Assembly: GCA_030151985.1 (NCBI GenBank)
Contig: JASLDZ010000457.1
Span: 1 to 5,835, forward strand
Length of the DNA: 5,835 nt
Reading direction: 5' to 3'
Source: Caulobacteraceae bacterium
Lineage (GTDB): Bacteria > Pseudomonadota > Alphaproteobacteria > Caulobacterales > Caulobacteraceae
This document shows positions 1-5,835 of the stretch, one piece after another (positions within the stretch are counted from its first letter, which is position 1; the number at the start of each line of letters is the position of its first letter). The translations under genes were made by a program, and so were the position numbers. A model generated the notes under the pieces. The model was not told where the DNA came from, did not search any database, and saw nothing but the letters and a program-made list of their open reading frames with translations.

Positions 1-446
1 TCGGGATCCCACTTGGACTTTTCGGCCAGAGGCGCCTGCTGGCCTTGGCCGGAGAAGGTGATCTGGCTGCCGCGGTCCTCGATCTGCTCGCCCCAGGTCT
101 GCTCGTGGTCGAGGCCGGCGTCCTTCACCGCCTTGTCGAGCGCCGAGCGGATGCGCGACTGCTGCTCGGGCGTGAAGATGTGGGCGTAGACCGCCTTCCA
201 GGCGCCGTCCTGGAAGCGGTAGAGCTTGCTGCCGGTGGTGGGCATCAGCCACAGGCGCTCGAGCTTCGCGTCCTTGGGCATGCGGCCCGCGACCTGCTTT
301 TCGAACTGCGGCCAGTCCCCGCCCGAGATCACCGCCACCTGCGCCACCTCCAGCAGGCGGCCGAACAGGGCGGCCATGTCGTCGGCCAGCGGCTGCTTGC
401 TCTCGGCGAGGGTGCCGTCGAGGTCGAAGGCGATCAGCGTCTTCAT
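1..446 (-). CDS. HAD-IIB family hydrolase, phosphomannomutase-like (3' end beyond window)
   Basis: This reading frame starts at ATG 446-444 and stays open to the left edge, giving 148 residues and two spare bases. It opens with HAD motif I, FDLDGTL (residues 7-13): Asp8 would be the nucleophile and Asp10 the acid/base. Motif II follows as VISGG (39-43, Ser41). The segment TTGSKLYRFQDG (70-81), then the IEDRGSQITFS stretch (122-132) with QQAPL just after it, resembles the cap region of HAD phosphomannomutases and their bacterial relatives. Motifs III and IV should lie outside the window. By family, such proteins are phosphohexomutases or sugar-phosphate phosphatases; the substrate cannot be read here. 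The start lies 19 nt after the stop of the preceding HAD gene. A GGAGA at 451-455 is a plausible but closely spaced (4 nt) ribosome site. It is probably the last visible cistron of the tal-pgi/gnd/zwf operon. Family assignment is firm; exact function is uncertain. Confidence 0.85.
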   Translation of the reverse strand, partial: MKTLIAFDLDGTLAESKQPLADDMAALFGRLLEVAQVAVISGGDWPQFEKQVAGRMPKDAKLERLWLMPTTGSKLYRFQDGAWKAVYAHIFTPEQQSRIRSALDKAVKDAGLDHEQTWGEQIEDRGSQITFSGQGQQAPLAEKSKWDP

Positions 447-465
447 GGGGTCTCCGGAGGGGCGG

Positions 466-1284
466 TCAGGAACGGGAGGCGGGGATGACGATGCGGTCGA
501 TCGCCCGCGCCACGCCGTCCTCCTCGTTGGTGTCGGTGGTCTCGGTTGCGGCCGCGCGGGTGGCGTCCGAGCCGTTGCCCATGGCGATGGAGAGGGCGGC
601 GACCTTGAACATGGCCACGTCGTTGCCGCCGTCGCCGATCACCGCCACCGCGTCGAGCGGCACGCCCATGGCCTTGGCGATGGCGGTGACGCCCGCGCCC
701 TTGTTGGCGCCGGGAGCGGTGACGTCGAGGTAATAGGTCTGCGAGCGGGCGACCGCCGCGCCGTCGCCCAGCGCGTCGGCGGTCGCCTGCTCGAGCGCCG
801 CGAGCTTCGGCTCGTCGTCGCTGACGGCCACCATCTTGTCGACCCGGTCGAGGAGGGGATCGAAGCTGTCGACCCGGGTCGGCTCCTGCGCGGTCGTTTT
901 CCGCTCGCTGTCGTCGTGCGGGTTGCCGAGCTTGCGCGTGTGCCACTTGCCGTCGGCGAACACCCACAGCGTGATCCAGTCGAGGTCGAGCCGCCGGGCC
1001 GCCTCCCGAGCCACGTCCTCGGCCAGGCGTTCGGCGCTGACCACCGTCCCGTTCGGGTGCGCGACCGTGCCGCCGTTGTAGGCGCCGATCGGGCCCGTGA
1101 CGCCCAGCGTCTCGGCGATCTCCACTATGCCGCTGACGGGGCGGGCGCTGATGAGGCTGAAAGCCACGCCCGCATCCTGCAGGCGGCGTACCGCCCCGAC
1201 GACGGCTGGGTGCAGCGCCTTGTCCTTGCGCACGAGGGTGCCGTCGATATCCGACACCAGCAGCTTGATGGGGCGGCGGCTCAT
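466..1284 (-). CDS. Cof-type HAD-IIB family phosphatase
   Basis: This is a complete 272-aa cytoplasmic HAD hydrolase of the Cof subfamily, at the usual length of about 270 aa. Motif I is SDIDGTL (11-17; nucleophile Asp12, acid/base Asp14). Motif II is SARP (46-49), the motif III lysine is Lys195 in GANKG, and motif IV is GDGGNDVAMF (217-226; Mg-binding Asp218 and Asp222). The MGNG (235-238) and NEEDGVARAI (253-262) stretches are typical of Cof proteins. The C2-type cap lies between about residues 80 and 185. All catalytic residues are present. By family it dephosphorylates small phosphorylated metabolites such as sugar phosphates; the substrate is unknown. An in-frame ATG five codons upstream (1299) is possible. 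I chose 1284 because that ATG forms an ATGA overlap with the zwf stop, implying translational coupling, and because the motif I spacing then fits the family. Neither start has a strong Shine-Dalgarno. It is distinct in sequence from the next HAD gene, so not an obvious recent duplicate. Confidence 0.92.
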   Translation of the reverse strand: MSRRPIKLLVSDIDGTLVRKDKALHPAVVGAVRRLQDAGVAFSLISARPVSGIVEIAETLGVTGPIGAYNGGTVAHPNGTVVSAERLAEDVAREAARRLDLDWITLWVFADGKWHTRKLGNPHDDSERKTTAQEPTRVDSFDPLLDRVDKMVAVSDDEPKLAALEQATADALGDGAAVARSQTYYLDVTAPGANKGAGVTAIAKAMGVPLDAVAVIGDGGNDVAMFKVAALSIAMGNGSDATRAAATETTDTNEEDGVARAIDRIVIPASRS

Positions 1285-2711
1285 CCCAGCGCGTGCCATT
1301 CGCGGCCGTCGCGGGCGAGGAGTTCGTCCGCGCCCTTCGGCCCGGCCGACCCGGCCTTGTAGGGCTCGGGCTCGCCCTTGGCCCAGGCGTCGAGCAGGGG
1401 CTGGACGGCGCGCCAGCCGCCCTCGATCTGGTCGGCGCGCTGGAACAGCGTCTGGTCGCCGATCAGCACGTCGTAGAGCAGGGTCTCGTAGCCGGTGCGA
1501 CGGCCGAGATCGAAGCGGTCGCCGTAGCGGAAGTCCATCTCCACCGGCGTCGCCTCCAGCTCAGGCCCTGGGGTCTTCACCGAAAAGCCCAGCGTCATCC
1601 CCTCGTTCGGCTGAAGCTGGAGCACCAGCCGGTTGGGCGGCAGCGGATTGACGTCGGTGCCCTTGAACAGCGCCAGCGGCATCTCCTTGAACTGGATTAC
1701 GATCTCCGTGTCGCGAGCGCTTAGAGCTTTGCCCGTGCGCAGGTAGAAGGGCGTGCCCGACCAGCGCCAGGTCTGCACCTCGACCTTCATCGCGGCGTAG
1801 GTCTCGGTCGTGCTGTCGGAGCTGACGTCGTCGGCCTTGCGGTAGGCCGTGACCGCCTTGTCCGCGATGTGGCCCGCGCCGTACTGGCCGCGCACCGCGT
1901 CCTCCGGCTTCACCCGGCGCACGGCGGCGACGACCTTGGCCTTCTCGGTGCGTATGGCGTCGGCGTCGAAGGCGTTGGGCGGCTCCATCCCGACCAGCGA
2001 GAGCAGCTGGAACAGGTGGTTCGGCACCATGTCGCGTAAAGCGCCCGTGGCGTCGTAGAAGCCGCCGCGCGAGCCCACGTCCACCGTCTCGGCGGCGGTG
2101 ATCTGCACGTGGTCGACGTAGCGGTTGTTCCACACCGCCTCGAACAGCGGATTGCCGAAGCGGAAGATCATCAGGTTCTGGACCGTCTCCTTCCCCAGGA
2201 AGTGGTCGATCCGGTACACCTGCTCCTCGCTCGCGCGCTTGAGGATCTGCTCGTTGAGCGCATGGGCGCTCTTCAGGTCGGAGCCGAACGGTTTTTCGAC
2301 CACGACCCGGCGGAAGCCGTCCGTCTCGTCCAGGAGCCCCGCTTCGCCCAGGCTGTCCACGAGGGGGCCGAAAAACTGGCCGGCGACCGCCAGGTAGAAG
2401 ACGGCGTTCTTCAAGCTGAGCGCCTTGATGTCGTCGAACAGCTTGGGGTCGGTGAAGTCGCCCTCGTGGTAGGTGATCCGCTCGCGCAGCCAGCCGTAGG
2501 CGTCCTTGTCGTCCACGAACTCGCCCAAGGCGTCGCGCAGCTCGTGCCTGTCGGCGGCCGAGCGGCCGATCCCGACGAGCCTGAAGCCGTCGTCCAGCAG
2601 GCCGGCCTTGGCGAGGTTCACGAGGGCCGGTGCGAGCAGGCGCTTGGTCAGGTCGCCGGTGGCGCCGAACACCACCAGCGTGGCGGGCGGCGCCTTGGGC
2701 GCCTGCGTCAC
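1281..2711 (-). CDS. zwf: Glucose-6-phosphate 1-dehydrogenase
   Basis: This 476-aa enzyme (family usual about 480-495) oxidises glucose-6-phosphate to 6-phosphogluconolactone, the first step of the oxidative pentose phosphate and Entner-Doudoroff routes, in the cytoplasm. The N-terminal Rossmann domain shows [14 protein letters not shown] (13-26). Arg50 in VGIGRS matches the residue that binds the NADP 2'-phosphate in characterised enzymes. EKPFG is at 139-143. The substrate-binding signature RIDHFLGKE is at 167-175, with Phe where most have Tyr. The catalytic His is predicted to be His232 in [12 protein letters not shown]. The large C-terminal domain is intact and ends at TGA 1283-1281. The frame remains open upstream through gnd, but homology begins only at the GTG at 2711. 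That GTG overlaps the gnd TGA as GTGA and has a GGAGA seven bases upstream, so it is the supported start. The downstream HAD gene starts in an ATGA overlap with this stop. Confidence 0.97.
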   Translation of the reverse strand: MTQAPKAPPATLVVFGATGDLTKRLLAPALVNLAKAGLLDDGFRLVGIGRSAADRHELRDALGEFVDDKDAYGWLRERITYHEGDFTDPKLFDDIKALSLKNAVFYLAVAGQFFGPLVDSLGEAGLLDETDGFRRVVVEKPFGSDLKSAHALNEQILKRASEEQVYRIDHFLGKETVQNLMIFRFGNPLFEAVWNNRYVDHVQITAAETVDVGSRGGFYDATGALRDMVPNHLFQLLSLVGMEPPNAFDADAIRTEKAKVVAAVRRVKPEDAVRGQYGAGHIADKAVTAYRKADDVSSDSTTETYAAMKVEVQTWRWSGTPFYLRTGKALSARDTEIVIQFKEMPLALFKGTDVNPLPPNRLVLQLQPNEGMTLGFSVKTPGPELEATPVEMDFRYGDRFDLGRRTGYETLLYDVLIGDQTLFQRADQIEGGWRAVQPLLDAWAKGEPEPYKAGSAGPKGADELLARDGREWHALG

Positions 2712-3691
2712 TGGGGCATCTCCACGTGCCCGCCGAAGCCGAAGCGCATGGCCGACAGCAGCTTGTCGCCGAAGGTGGAGTCCACGCGGGAGCGGTAGCG
2801 GGCGTAGAGCGCGGCGGAAAGGACGTTGGCGGGCACCGCCTCCTCCATCGCCGCCTCGATCGTCCAGTGACCCTCGCCCGAATCCGCCACCTTGCCGCTG
2901 TACTGCTTCAGCTCGTGGTCCTCGGCCAGTCCGATGGCCGTGAGGTCCAGCAGCCAGGAGGAGATCACCGAGCCCCGCCGCCACACCTCGGCGATGTCGG
3001 GCAGGTTGAGGTCGAAGCGCTGGTCCTCCGCCAGCTTGTCGGACTTCTTGCCCTTCAGGATGTCGAAGCCCTCGGCGTAGGCCTGCATCAGCCCGTACTC
3101 GATGCCGTTGTGCACCATCTTGACGAAGTGCCCGGCGCCGGCGGGACCGGCGTGGATGTAGCCCTTCTCCGCGCGGGGATCGTCGGTCTGGATACGGCCC
3201 TTGGTGCGCGGGATCGTGCCGTAGCCGGGGGCGAGGCAATCGAAGATGGGGTCGAGCGCGTCGACGGTCTCCTTGTCGCCGCCGATCATCATGCAGTAGC
3301 CGCGCTCCAGCCCCCACACGCCGCCCGAGGTGCCGACGTCGACGTAGTGGAGGCCCTTCTCGGCGCAGGCCTTCGCCCGGCGGATGTCGTCCTTGTAGAA
3401 GGTGTTGCCGCCGTCGATGACGATGTCGCCGGACTGGGCGAGACCGTCGATCAGCGTCTTGATCGTGCCTTCCGTCGGAGCGCCGGCCGGCAGCATGACC
3501 CAGAAGATGCGCGGCCCCTCCAGCTTCCGCGCGACCTCCTCCAGAGAGGCGGCGGCGGTCGCGCCCTCGGCCGCCAGTTCCTGCACGGCCTTGGCGTCGC
3601 GGTCGAAGGCGACGATCTCGTGGCCGCCCTTCATCAGACGACGCGCGATGTTGGCGCCCATCCGGCCCAGGCCGATCATGGCGAGACGCAT
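2708..3691 (-). CDS. gnd: 6-phosphogluconate dehydrogenase, decarboxylating (short form)
   Basis: This 327-aa protein converts 6-phosphogluconate to ribulose-5-phosphate, CO2 and reduced cofactor. The Rossmann motif is GLGRMG (7-12). After strand two the sequence is AFDRDAK, with Asp30 where NADP-dependent enzymes usually have Asn followed by Arg-Thr. This suggests, without proving, a preference for NAD or relaxed specificity. [10 protein letters not shown] is at 93-102, and the family signature [15 protein letters not shown] is at 118-132. The catalytic lysine is predicted as Lys191 in [14 protein letters not shown], with Glu198 as its partner. The C-terminal helical domain includes [12 protein letters not shown]. 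The length fits the short class of about 300-335 aa, not the 470-aa E. coli type; the C-terminal motifs are present, so it is not truncated. The ATG at 3691 has a strong GGAGG eight bases upstream. It follows tal-pgi after 125 nt and overlaps the zwf start (GTGA). Confidence 0.96.
   Translation of the reverse strand: MRLAMIGLGRMGANIARRLMKGGHEIVAFDRDAKAVQELAAEGATAAASLEEVARKLEGPRIFWVMLPAGAPTEGTIKTLIDGLAQSGDIVIDGGNTFYKDDIRRAKACAEKGLHYVDVGTSGGVWGLERGYCMMIGGDKETVDALDPIFDCLAPGYGTIPRTKGRIQTDDPRAEKGYIHAGPAGAGHFVKMVHNGIEYGLMQAYAEGFDILKGKKSDKLAEDQRFDLNLPDIAEVWRRGSVISSWLLDLTAIGLAEDHELKQYSGKVADSGEGHWTIEAAMEEAVPANVLSAALYARYRSRVDSTFGDKLLSAMRFGFGGHVEMPQ
2719..2723 (-). promoter_or_regulatory. Shine-Dalgarno of zwf
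   Basis: GGAGA on the minus strand lies 7 nt before the GTG at 2711-2709 and inside the last codons of gnd. It decides the zwf start: the reading frame has no stop for a further kilobase upstream, so length alone would give a false start. The GTG also overlaps the gnd stop by four bases, fitting termination-reinitiation coupling. Confidence 0.75.
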
Positions 3692-3699
3692 TCTCTTTT

Positions 3700-3704
3700 C
3701 CTCC
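3700..3704 (-). promoter_or_regulatory. Shine-Dalgarno of gnd
   Basis: GGAGG (continuing as GGAGGA) on the minus strand lies 8 nt before the gnd ATG, a near-ideal sequence and spacing. Its first two G residues (3704-3703) are also the last two bases of the proximal arm of the 29-nt inverted repeat. Folding of the long stem could therefore reach the ribosome site. Confidence 0.8.
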
Positions 3705-3731
3705 GCTCATCCCGGCGAAAGCCGGGACCCA
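3703..3731 (+). repeat. Inverted repeat, gnd-proximal arm (REP-like unit)
   Basis: This 29-nt arm is the exact reverse complement of 3779-3807, with no mismatch by direct comparison. It contains its own 7-bp hairpin at 3710-3727: TCCCGGC, loop GAAA, GCCGGGA. The style, a palindrome whose shadow translation reads like PAFAGM, resembles dispersed intergenic palindromes I recall from alphaproteobacterial genomes. That link is from memory and needs a genome search. Confidence 0.85.
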
Positions 3732-3734
3732 AGC

Positions 3735-3748
3735 CTGGCGTCCGCCAG
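3735..3748 (-). repeat. Small hairpin between the inverted-repeat arms
   Basis: CTGGCG and CGCCAG are perfect 6-nt complements separated by two bases. Realistically this is a 5-bp stem with a 4-nt loop. It lies inside the 47-nt spacer between the 29-nt arms. It may occur by chance in such GC-rich sequence. Confidence 0.4.
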
Positions 3749-3778
3749 ATCGCATCCGGTTCAACGACCACCCGCGCA

Positions 3779-3807
3779 TGGGTCCCGGCTTTCGCCGGGA
3801 TGAGCGG
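3779..3807 (-). repeat. Inverted repeat, pgi-proximal arm (REP-like unit)
   Basis: This is the second copy of the 29-nt unit, in opposite orientation, beginning 9 nt after the tal-pgi stop codon. Its own 7-bp hairpin is at 3783-3800. In the minus-strand transcript the loop of this first hairpin reads GAAA, a GNRA-type tetraloop; the other copy would read UUUC. The spacer between the copies is 47 nt. The head-to-head pair can form either two small hairpins or one 29-bp stem. Confidence 0.85.
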
Positions 3808-3816
3808 GTTTGAAGG

Positions 3817-5835
3817 TCAGCTCACCGCCTGAACCACCGCCGCCTTCAGCGCGTCCAAGCCGCCGCCGTCGCGCTTCAGGTGGACGCGCAGCACGCGCTG
3901 GCCACGCTCGGCCAGCACGTCCACGTCGCCGCGGGCCTGGGCGAGCTGGACGACGCCGAAGCTCGCCTTGCGGCCGGGGATCTCCACGTCGGGCTCCGGC
4001 TCTCGCGTGATTGTGAGGAACACGCCGGTCTTGGGCCCGCCCTTGTAGGCCTGCCCCGTCGAGTGCAGGAACCGCGGCCCGAAGCCCGCCACCGTCGCCA
4101 CCTTGAAGCGGTCGCGCACGGGGATGCGCATCTGCGACACCAGCGCCGCGTCCTCGGCGTCGCGCTGCACATAGGCGAGGAAGCCGGCGTACGAGCCCGG
4201 CTTCAGCGCGGCGAAGTGCTCGCGCAGCAGGGCCGCGGCGTCCGAGCCGGTCGGCTTGTCCCCCTTCGTGGCGGTGAAGACGTGGAAGTCCGGCGTCTCC
4301 GCGATCGGCGTTTCGGGATCGAGCGCGCCGGACTCCTCGTAGGCGTCGATCAGCTTGCGGGCGGTGACCTTGGCGGCCTCCACGTCCGGCTGGTCGAAGG
4401 GGTTGATGCCGATGATCGCGCCCGCCACTGCGGTGGCGACCTCCCAGCGGAAGAACTCCTGCCCGATCAGCTCGCGCTTGGCGACGTGCAGGGTGACGAC
4501 CGGGTGGCCGGCATCCGCCAGCGCCTTCAGCCGCGCCTCCAGCGCGTCGTCGCGGTCGCCCTCCAGGTGCAGGTGGGCGAAGACGCGGTCGTTCCCGTAG
4601 ACCTCGGGCGCGCCCGCGGTCTCCAGGTCGACCGGCACGATCCCGTGGCCCTGTTTGCCGGTGGACTCCGCCAGGAGCTGCTCCAGCCAGGCGCCCACGG
4701 GGACGAGCCCCTTGGAGGGCAGGATGGTGAGCTTGTCGCGGCCCGCGACCGCCGCCTCGCCCAGGATCGCGCCCAGGCGGAAGCCGGGGTTGGCCGAGGG
4801 CGGGGCGTCCGGCCCGCAGGAGAACACCATGGGCGCGGTTGCGGCGTAGAAGGCCTCGACGTCCTGGCCCATCACCGCGGCGGGAACCATGCCGAAGGCC
4901 GACAGCACCGAGTAGCGGCCGCCGATGGCCGGATCGCCGGGGAAGACGTGGGCGTAGCCGTGCTCCCTGGCCGCGGCCTCCAGCTTGGAGCCCGGGTCGG
5001 TGACGGCCACGAAGCGCGAGCCGTCCTTCCCCGACAGCTCCCAGAAGTAGGCGCGCAGGATCTCGGGCTCCAGCGTCGAGCCCGACTTGGAGGAGACGAT
5101 GAACAGCGCCTCCTTAGGGTCGATCGCGGCGGCCACCGCGCTGATCTGGCCGGGGTCGGTGGAGTCCAGCACGTGCAGCCGGGGGAAGCCCGGAGCCGAG
5201 CCCAGCACCTCCTCCAGCACCTCGGGCCCGAGGCTCGAGCCGCCCATGCCGAGCAGCACCGCGTCCTTGTGGCCGCGCGCCTTGTCCGACAGCGCCTTGA
5301 GCGCCGAGAGGTCGACCTGCTCGCCCTTGGCGGCGGCCACCCAGCCCAGCCACTTGGCCTCGTCCTTGTCCGTCCAGAGCGTCGCGTCGCCCTGGAAGAA
5401 GCGGCGCGTCCAGCCTTCGGCGGCGGCGGTCTTCAGCCGGGCGTCGACCTTCGCCTGCAGCTCGGGCGGCAGCTTCGCCTCGAAGCCGTTCAGCCGGTCG
5501 CCGAGGAAGGCGGCGCGCTTGCCGGCGACCGCGCCCAGGAGCGCGTCGGCGGCGTCGGAGAACTGCTTCACCCCGTCGAGCACGAGGTCGGCGGTGACCT
5601 TGTCGAGGTCGAGCCCCAGCCGCTTGGCCTCGTCCAGCACGTGGCGCGCCTCGTCCAGCCCCTGCGTCAGCGTCGCCGCGGCCGTGCCGTGGTCGCGGAA
5701 GGCGTCCATGGTGGCGGGCGGCATGGTGTTGACCGTGTCGCGGCCGATCAGCTGGTCGCTGTAGAGGGTGTCGGGGTAGGCCTTGTCCTTCACGCCGGTG
5801 GAGGCCCACAGCAGCCGCTGCGGCTGCGCGCCCTT
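3817..5835 (-). CDS. Bifunctional transaldolase / glucose-6-phosphate isomerase (N-terminus beyond window)
   Basis: This frame enters from the right edge in phase and gives 672 residues to TGA 3819-3817. The first ~110 residues are the C-terminal part of a transaldolase. RLLWASTGVKDKAYPDTLY (7-25) and DTVNTMPPATMDAFRDHG (33-50) are hallmarks of the family that moves a dihydroxyacetone unit from sedoheptulose-7-P to glyceraldehyde-3-P. Its Schiff-base lysine should lie upstream of the window. From about residue 125 it is a glucose-6-phosphate isomerase: GMGGSSLG (196-203), SSKSGST (248-254, phosphate binding), signature GGRYSVLSAFGMVPA (305-319), ESTGK with predicted catalytic Glu390, FDQPDVEAAK (480-489), and LHSTGQAYKGGPKTG (590-604). 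There is no stop or frameshift between the domains, so it is a genuine fusion of a type known in several bacteria (full length about 930-960 aa). A GTG at 5793 is internal to the transaldolase homology and is not a start. gnd follows after 125 nt. Confidence 0.95.
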   Translation of the reverse strand, partial: KGAQPQRLLWASTGVKDKAYPDTLYSDQLIGRDTVNTMPPATMDAFRDHGTAAATLTQGLDEARHVLDEAKRLGLDLDKVTADLVLDGVKQFSDAADALLGAVAGKRAAFLGDRLNGFEAKLPPELQAKVDARLKTAAAEGWTRRFFQGDATLWTDKDEAKWLGWVAAAKGEQVDLSALKALSDKARGHKDAVLLGMGGSSLGPEVLEEVLGSAPGFPRLHVLDSTDPGQISAVAAAIDPKEALFIVSSKSGSTLEPEILRAYFWELSGKDGSRFVAVTDPGSKLEAAAREHGYAHVFPGDPAIGGRYSVLSAFGMVPAAVMGQDVEAFYAATAPMVFSCGPDAPPSANPGFRLGAILGEAAVAGRDKLTILPSKGLVPVGAWLEQLLAESTGKQGHGIVPVDLETAGAPEVYGNDRVFAHLHLEGDRDDALEARLKALADAGHPVVTLHVAKRELIGQEFFRWEVATAVAGAIIGINPFDQPDVEAAKVTARKLIDAYEESGALDPETPIAETPDFHVFTATKGDKPTGSDAAALLREHFAALKPGSYAGFLAYVQRDAEDAALVSQMRIPVRDRFKVATVAGFGPRFLHSTGQAYKGGPKTGVFLTITREPEPDVEIPGRKASFGVVQLAQARGDVDVLAERGQRVLRVHLKRDGGGLDALKAAVVQAVS

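Larger units (their letters stand above)
3692..3816 (-). other. tal-pgi / gnd intergenic region
   Basis: These 125 nt are the only real gap in the window. They hold a perfect 29-nt inverted repeat (3703-3731 and 3779-3807), a small hairpin between the arms, and the gnd ribosome site. I see no convincing sigma-70-type -35/-10 pair. A TTGAAC lies on the minus strand in the loop, but no AT-rich -10 follows it. There is also no U-tract after either hairpin, so neither a gnd promoter nor a classical intrinsic terminator can be claimed. gnd may depend on read-through from tal-pgi. Confidence 0.8.

Noticed and set aside
226..1362. Long plus-strand open frame (378 codons) opposite the two HAD genes
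   Set aside because: It has no recognisable domain and its composition is typical of an antisense shadow in high-GC DNA. The minus strand there encodes clear HAD motifs.
3691..3710. Upstream ATG at 3710-3708 within the repeat arm as a leader peptide start
   Set aside because: It has no ribosome site of its own, lies in the palindrome, and opens into the zwf-frame shadow across gnd. There is no evidence of translation.
3732..3778. Promoter for gnd in the loop of the inverted repeat (TTGAAC on the minus strand)
   Set aside because: At a spacing of about 17 nt the sequence is GC-rich with no -10-like element, so this is weak and not reported as a promoter.
2712..3779. Open extension of the zwf frame upstream through gnd, as if Zwf were an 832-residue protein
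   Set aside because: The extension is low-complexity Arg/Gly/Asp-rich sequence without homology, and it fully overlaps the well-supported gnd in another frame. GC-rich codon use suppresses stops. The zwf homology starts at the GTG at 2711.
3703..3807. Intrinsic terminator after tal-pgi
   Set aside because: The hairpins are GC-rich, but no run of U follows either arm on the minus strand; the sequence after the second arm is AGGAAAAGAGA leading into gnd. Termination here is not supported by sequence alone.
2630..3832. Long plus-strand open frame (400 codons) opposite gnd
   Set aside because: It is an antisense shadow of gnd that also runs through the inverted repeat, where it gives the PAFAGM-like peptide typical of repeat translation. 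No protein family is recognisable.
5087..5764. Plus-strand Ser/Ala-rich open frame opposite tal-pgi
   Set aside because: Its low-complexity Ser/Ala/Arg composition mirrors the Gly/Ala/Asp-rich codons of the real gene. There is no domain or supporting start context.
5791..5793. GTG at 5793 as the start of the isomerase gene
   Set aside because: Transaldolase homology (RLLWASTGVKDK) continues in frame across it to the window edge, so it is an internal valine codon.

Overview
The window is a high-GC (roughly two thirds G+C by eye) bacterial segment in which every supported gene lies on the minus strand, so transcription runs from the right edge to the left edge. Coding density is close to complete. 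The only gap longer than 20 nt is the 125 nt between tal-pgi and gnd. The protein types and the style of the intergenic palindromes suggest an alphaproteobacterium. They are a transaldolase-glucose-6-phosphate isomerase fusion, a short-form 6-phosphogluconate dehydrogenase, and a Zwf with an [10 protein letters not shown] active-site segment. This placement is an inference from recalled family members; no genus can be named from the sequence alone.

Layout in the direction of transcription: (1) 5835-3817, the C-terminal 672 residues of a bifunctional transaldolase/glucose-6-phosphate isomerase whose N-terminus lies beyond the right edge. (2) 3816-3692, a 125-nt intergenic stretch holding a perfect 29-nt inverted repeat; each arm contains its own 7-bp hairpin. 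(3) 3691-2708, gnd, a short-form 6-phosphogluconate dehydrogenase of 327 aa. (4) 2711-1281, zwf, glucose-6-phosphate dehydrogenase of 476 aa with a GTG start overlapping the gnd stop (GTGA). (5) 1284-466, a Cof-type HAD-IIB phosphatase of 272 aa starting in an ATGA overlap with the zwf stop. (6) 446-1, the first 148 residues of a second HAD-IIB protein resembling phosphomannomutase-type HAD enzymes, running off the left edge.

Together this is a glucose-6-phosphate partitioning / pentose-phosphate operon. PGI exchanges glucose-6-P with fructose-6-P, Zwf commits glucose-6-P to the oxidative branch, Gnd decarboxylates 6-phosphogluconate to ribulose-5-P, and transaldolase returns carbon to fructose-6-P and erythrose-4-P. 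The lactonase (pgl) linking Zwf to Gnd is not present in the window. The two HAD genes are tightly coupled to the operon, and their substrates are not determined by sequence.

The window is mostly ordinary central metabolism, and I see no convincing undescribed system. The points most worth a second look are the inverted repeat that abuts the gnd ribosome-binding site, and the pair of HAD phosphatases placed directly behind zwf.
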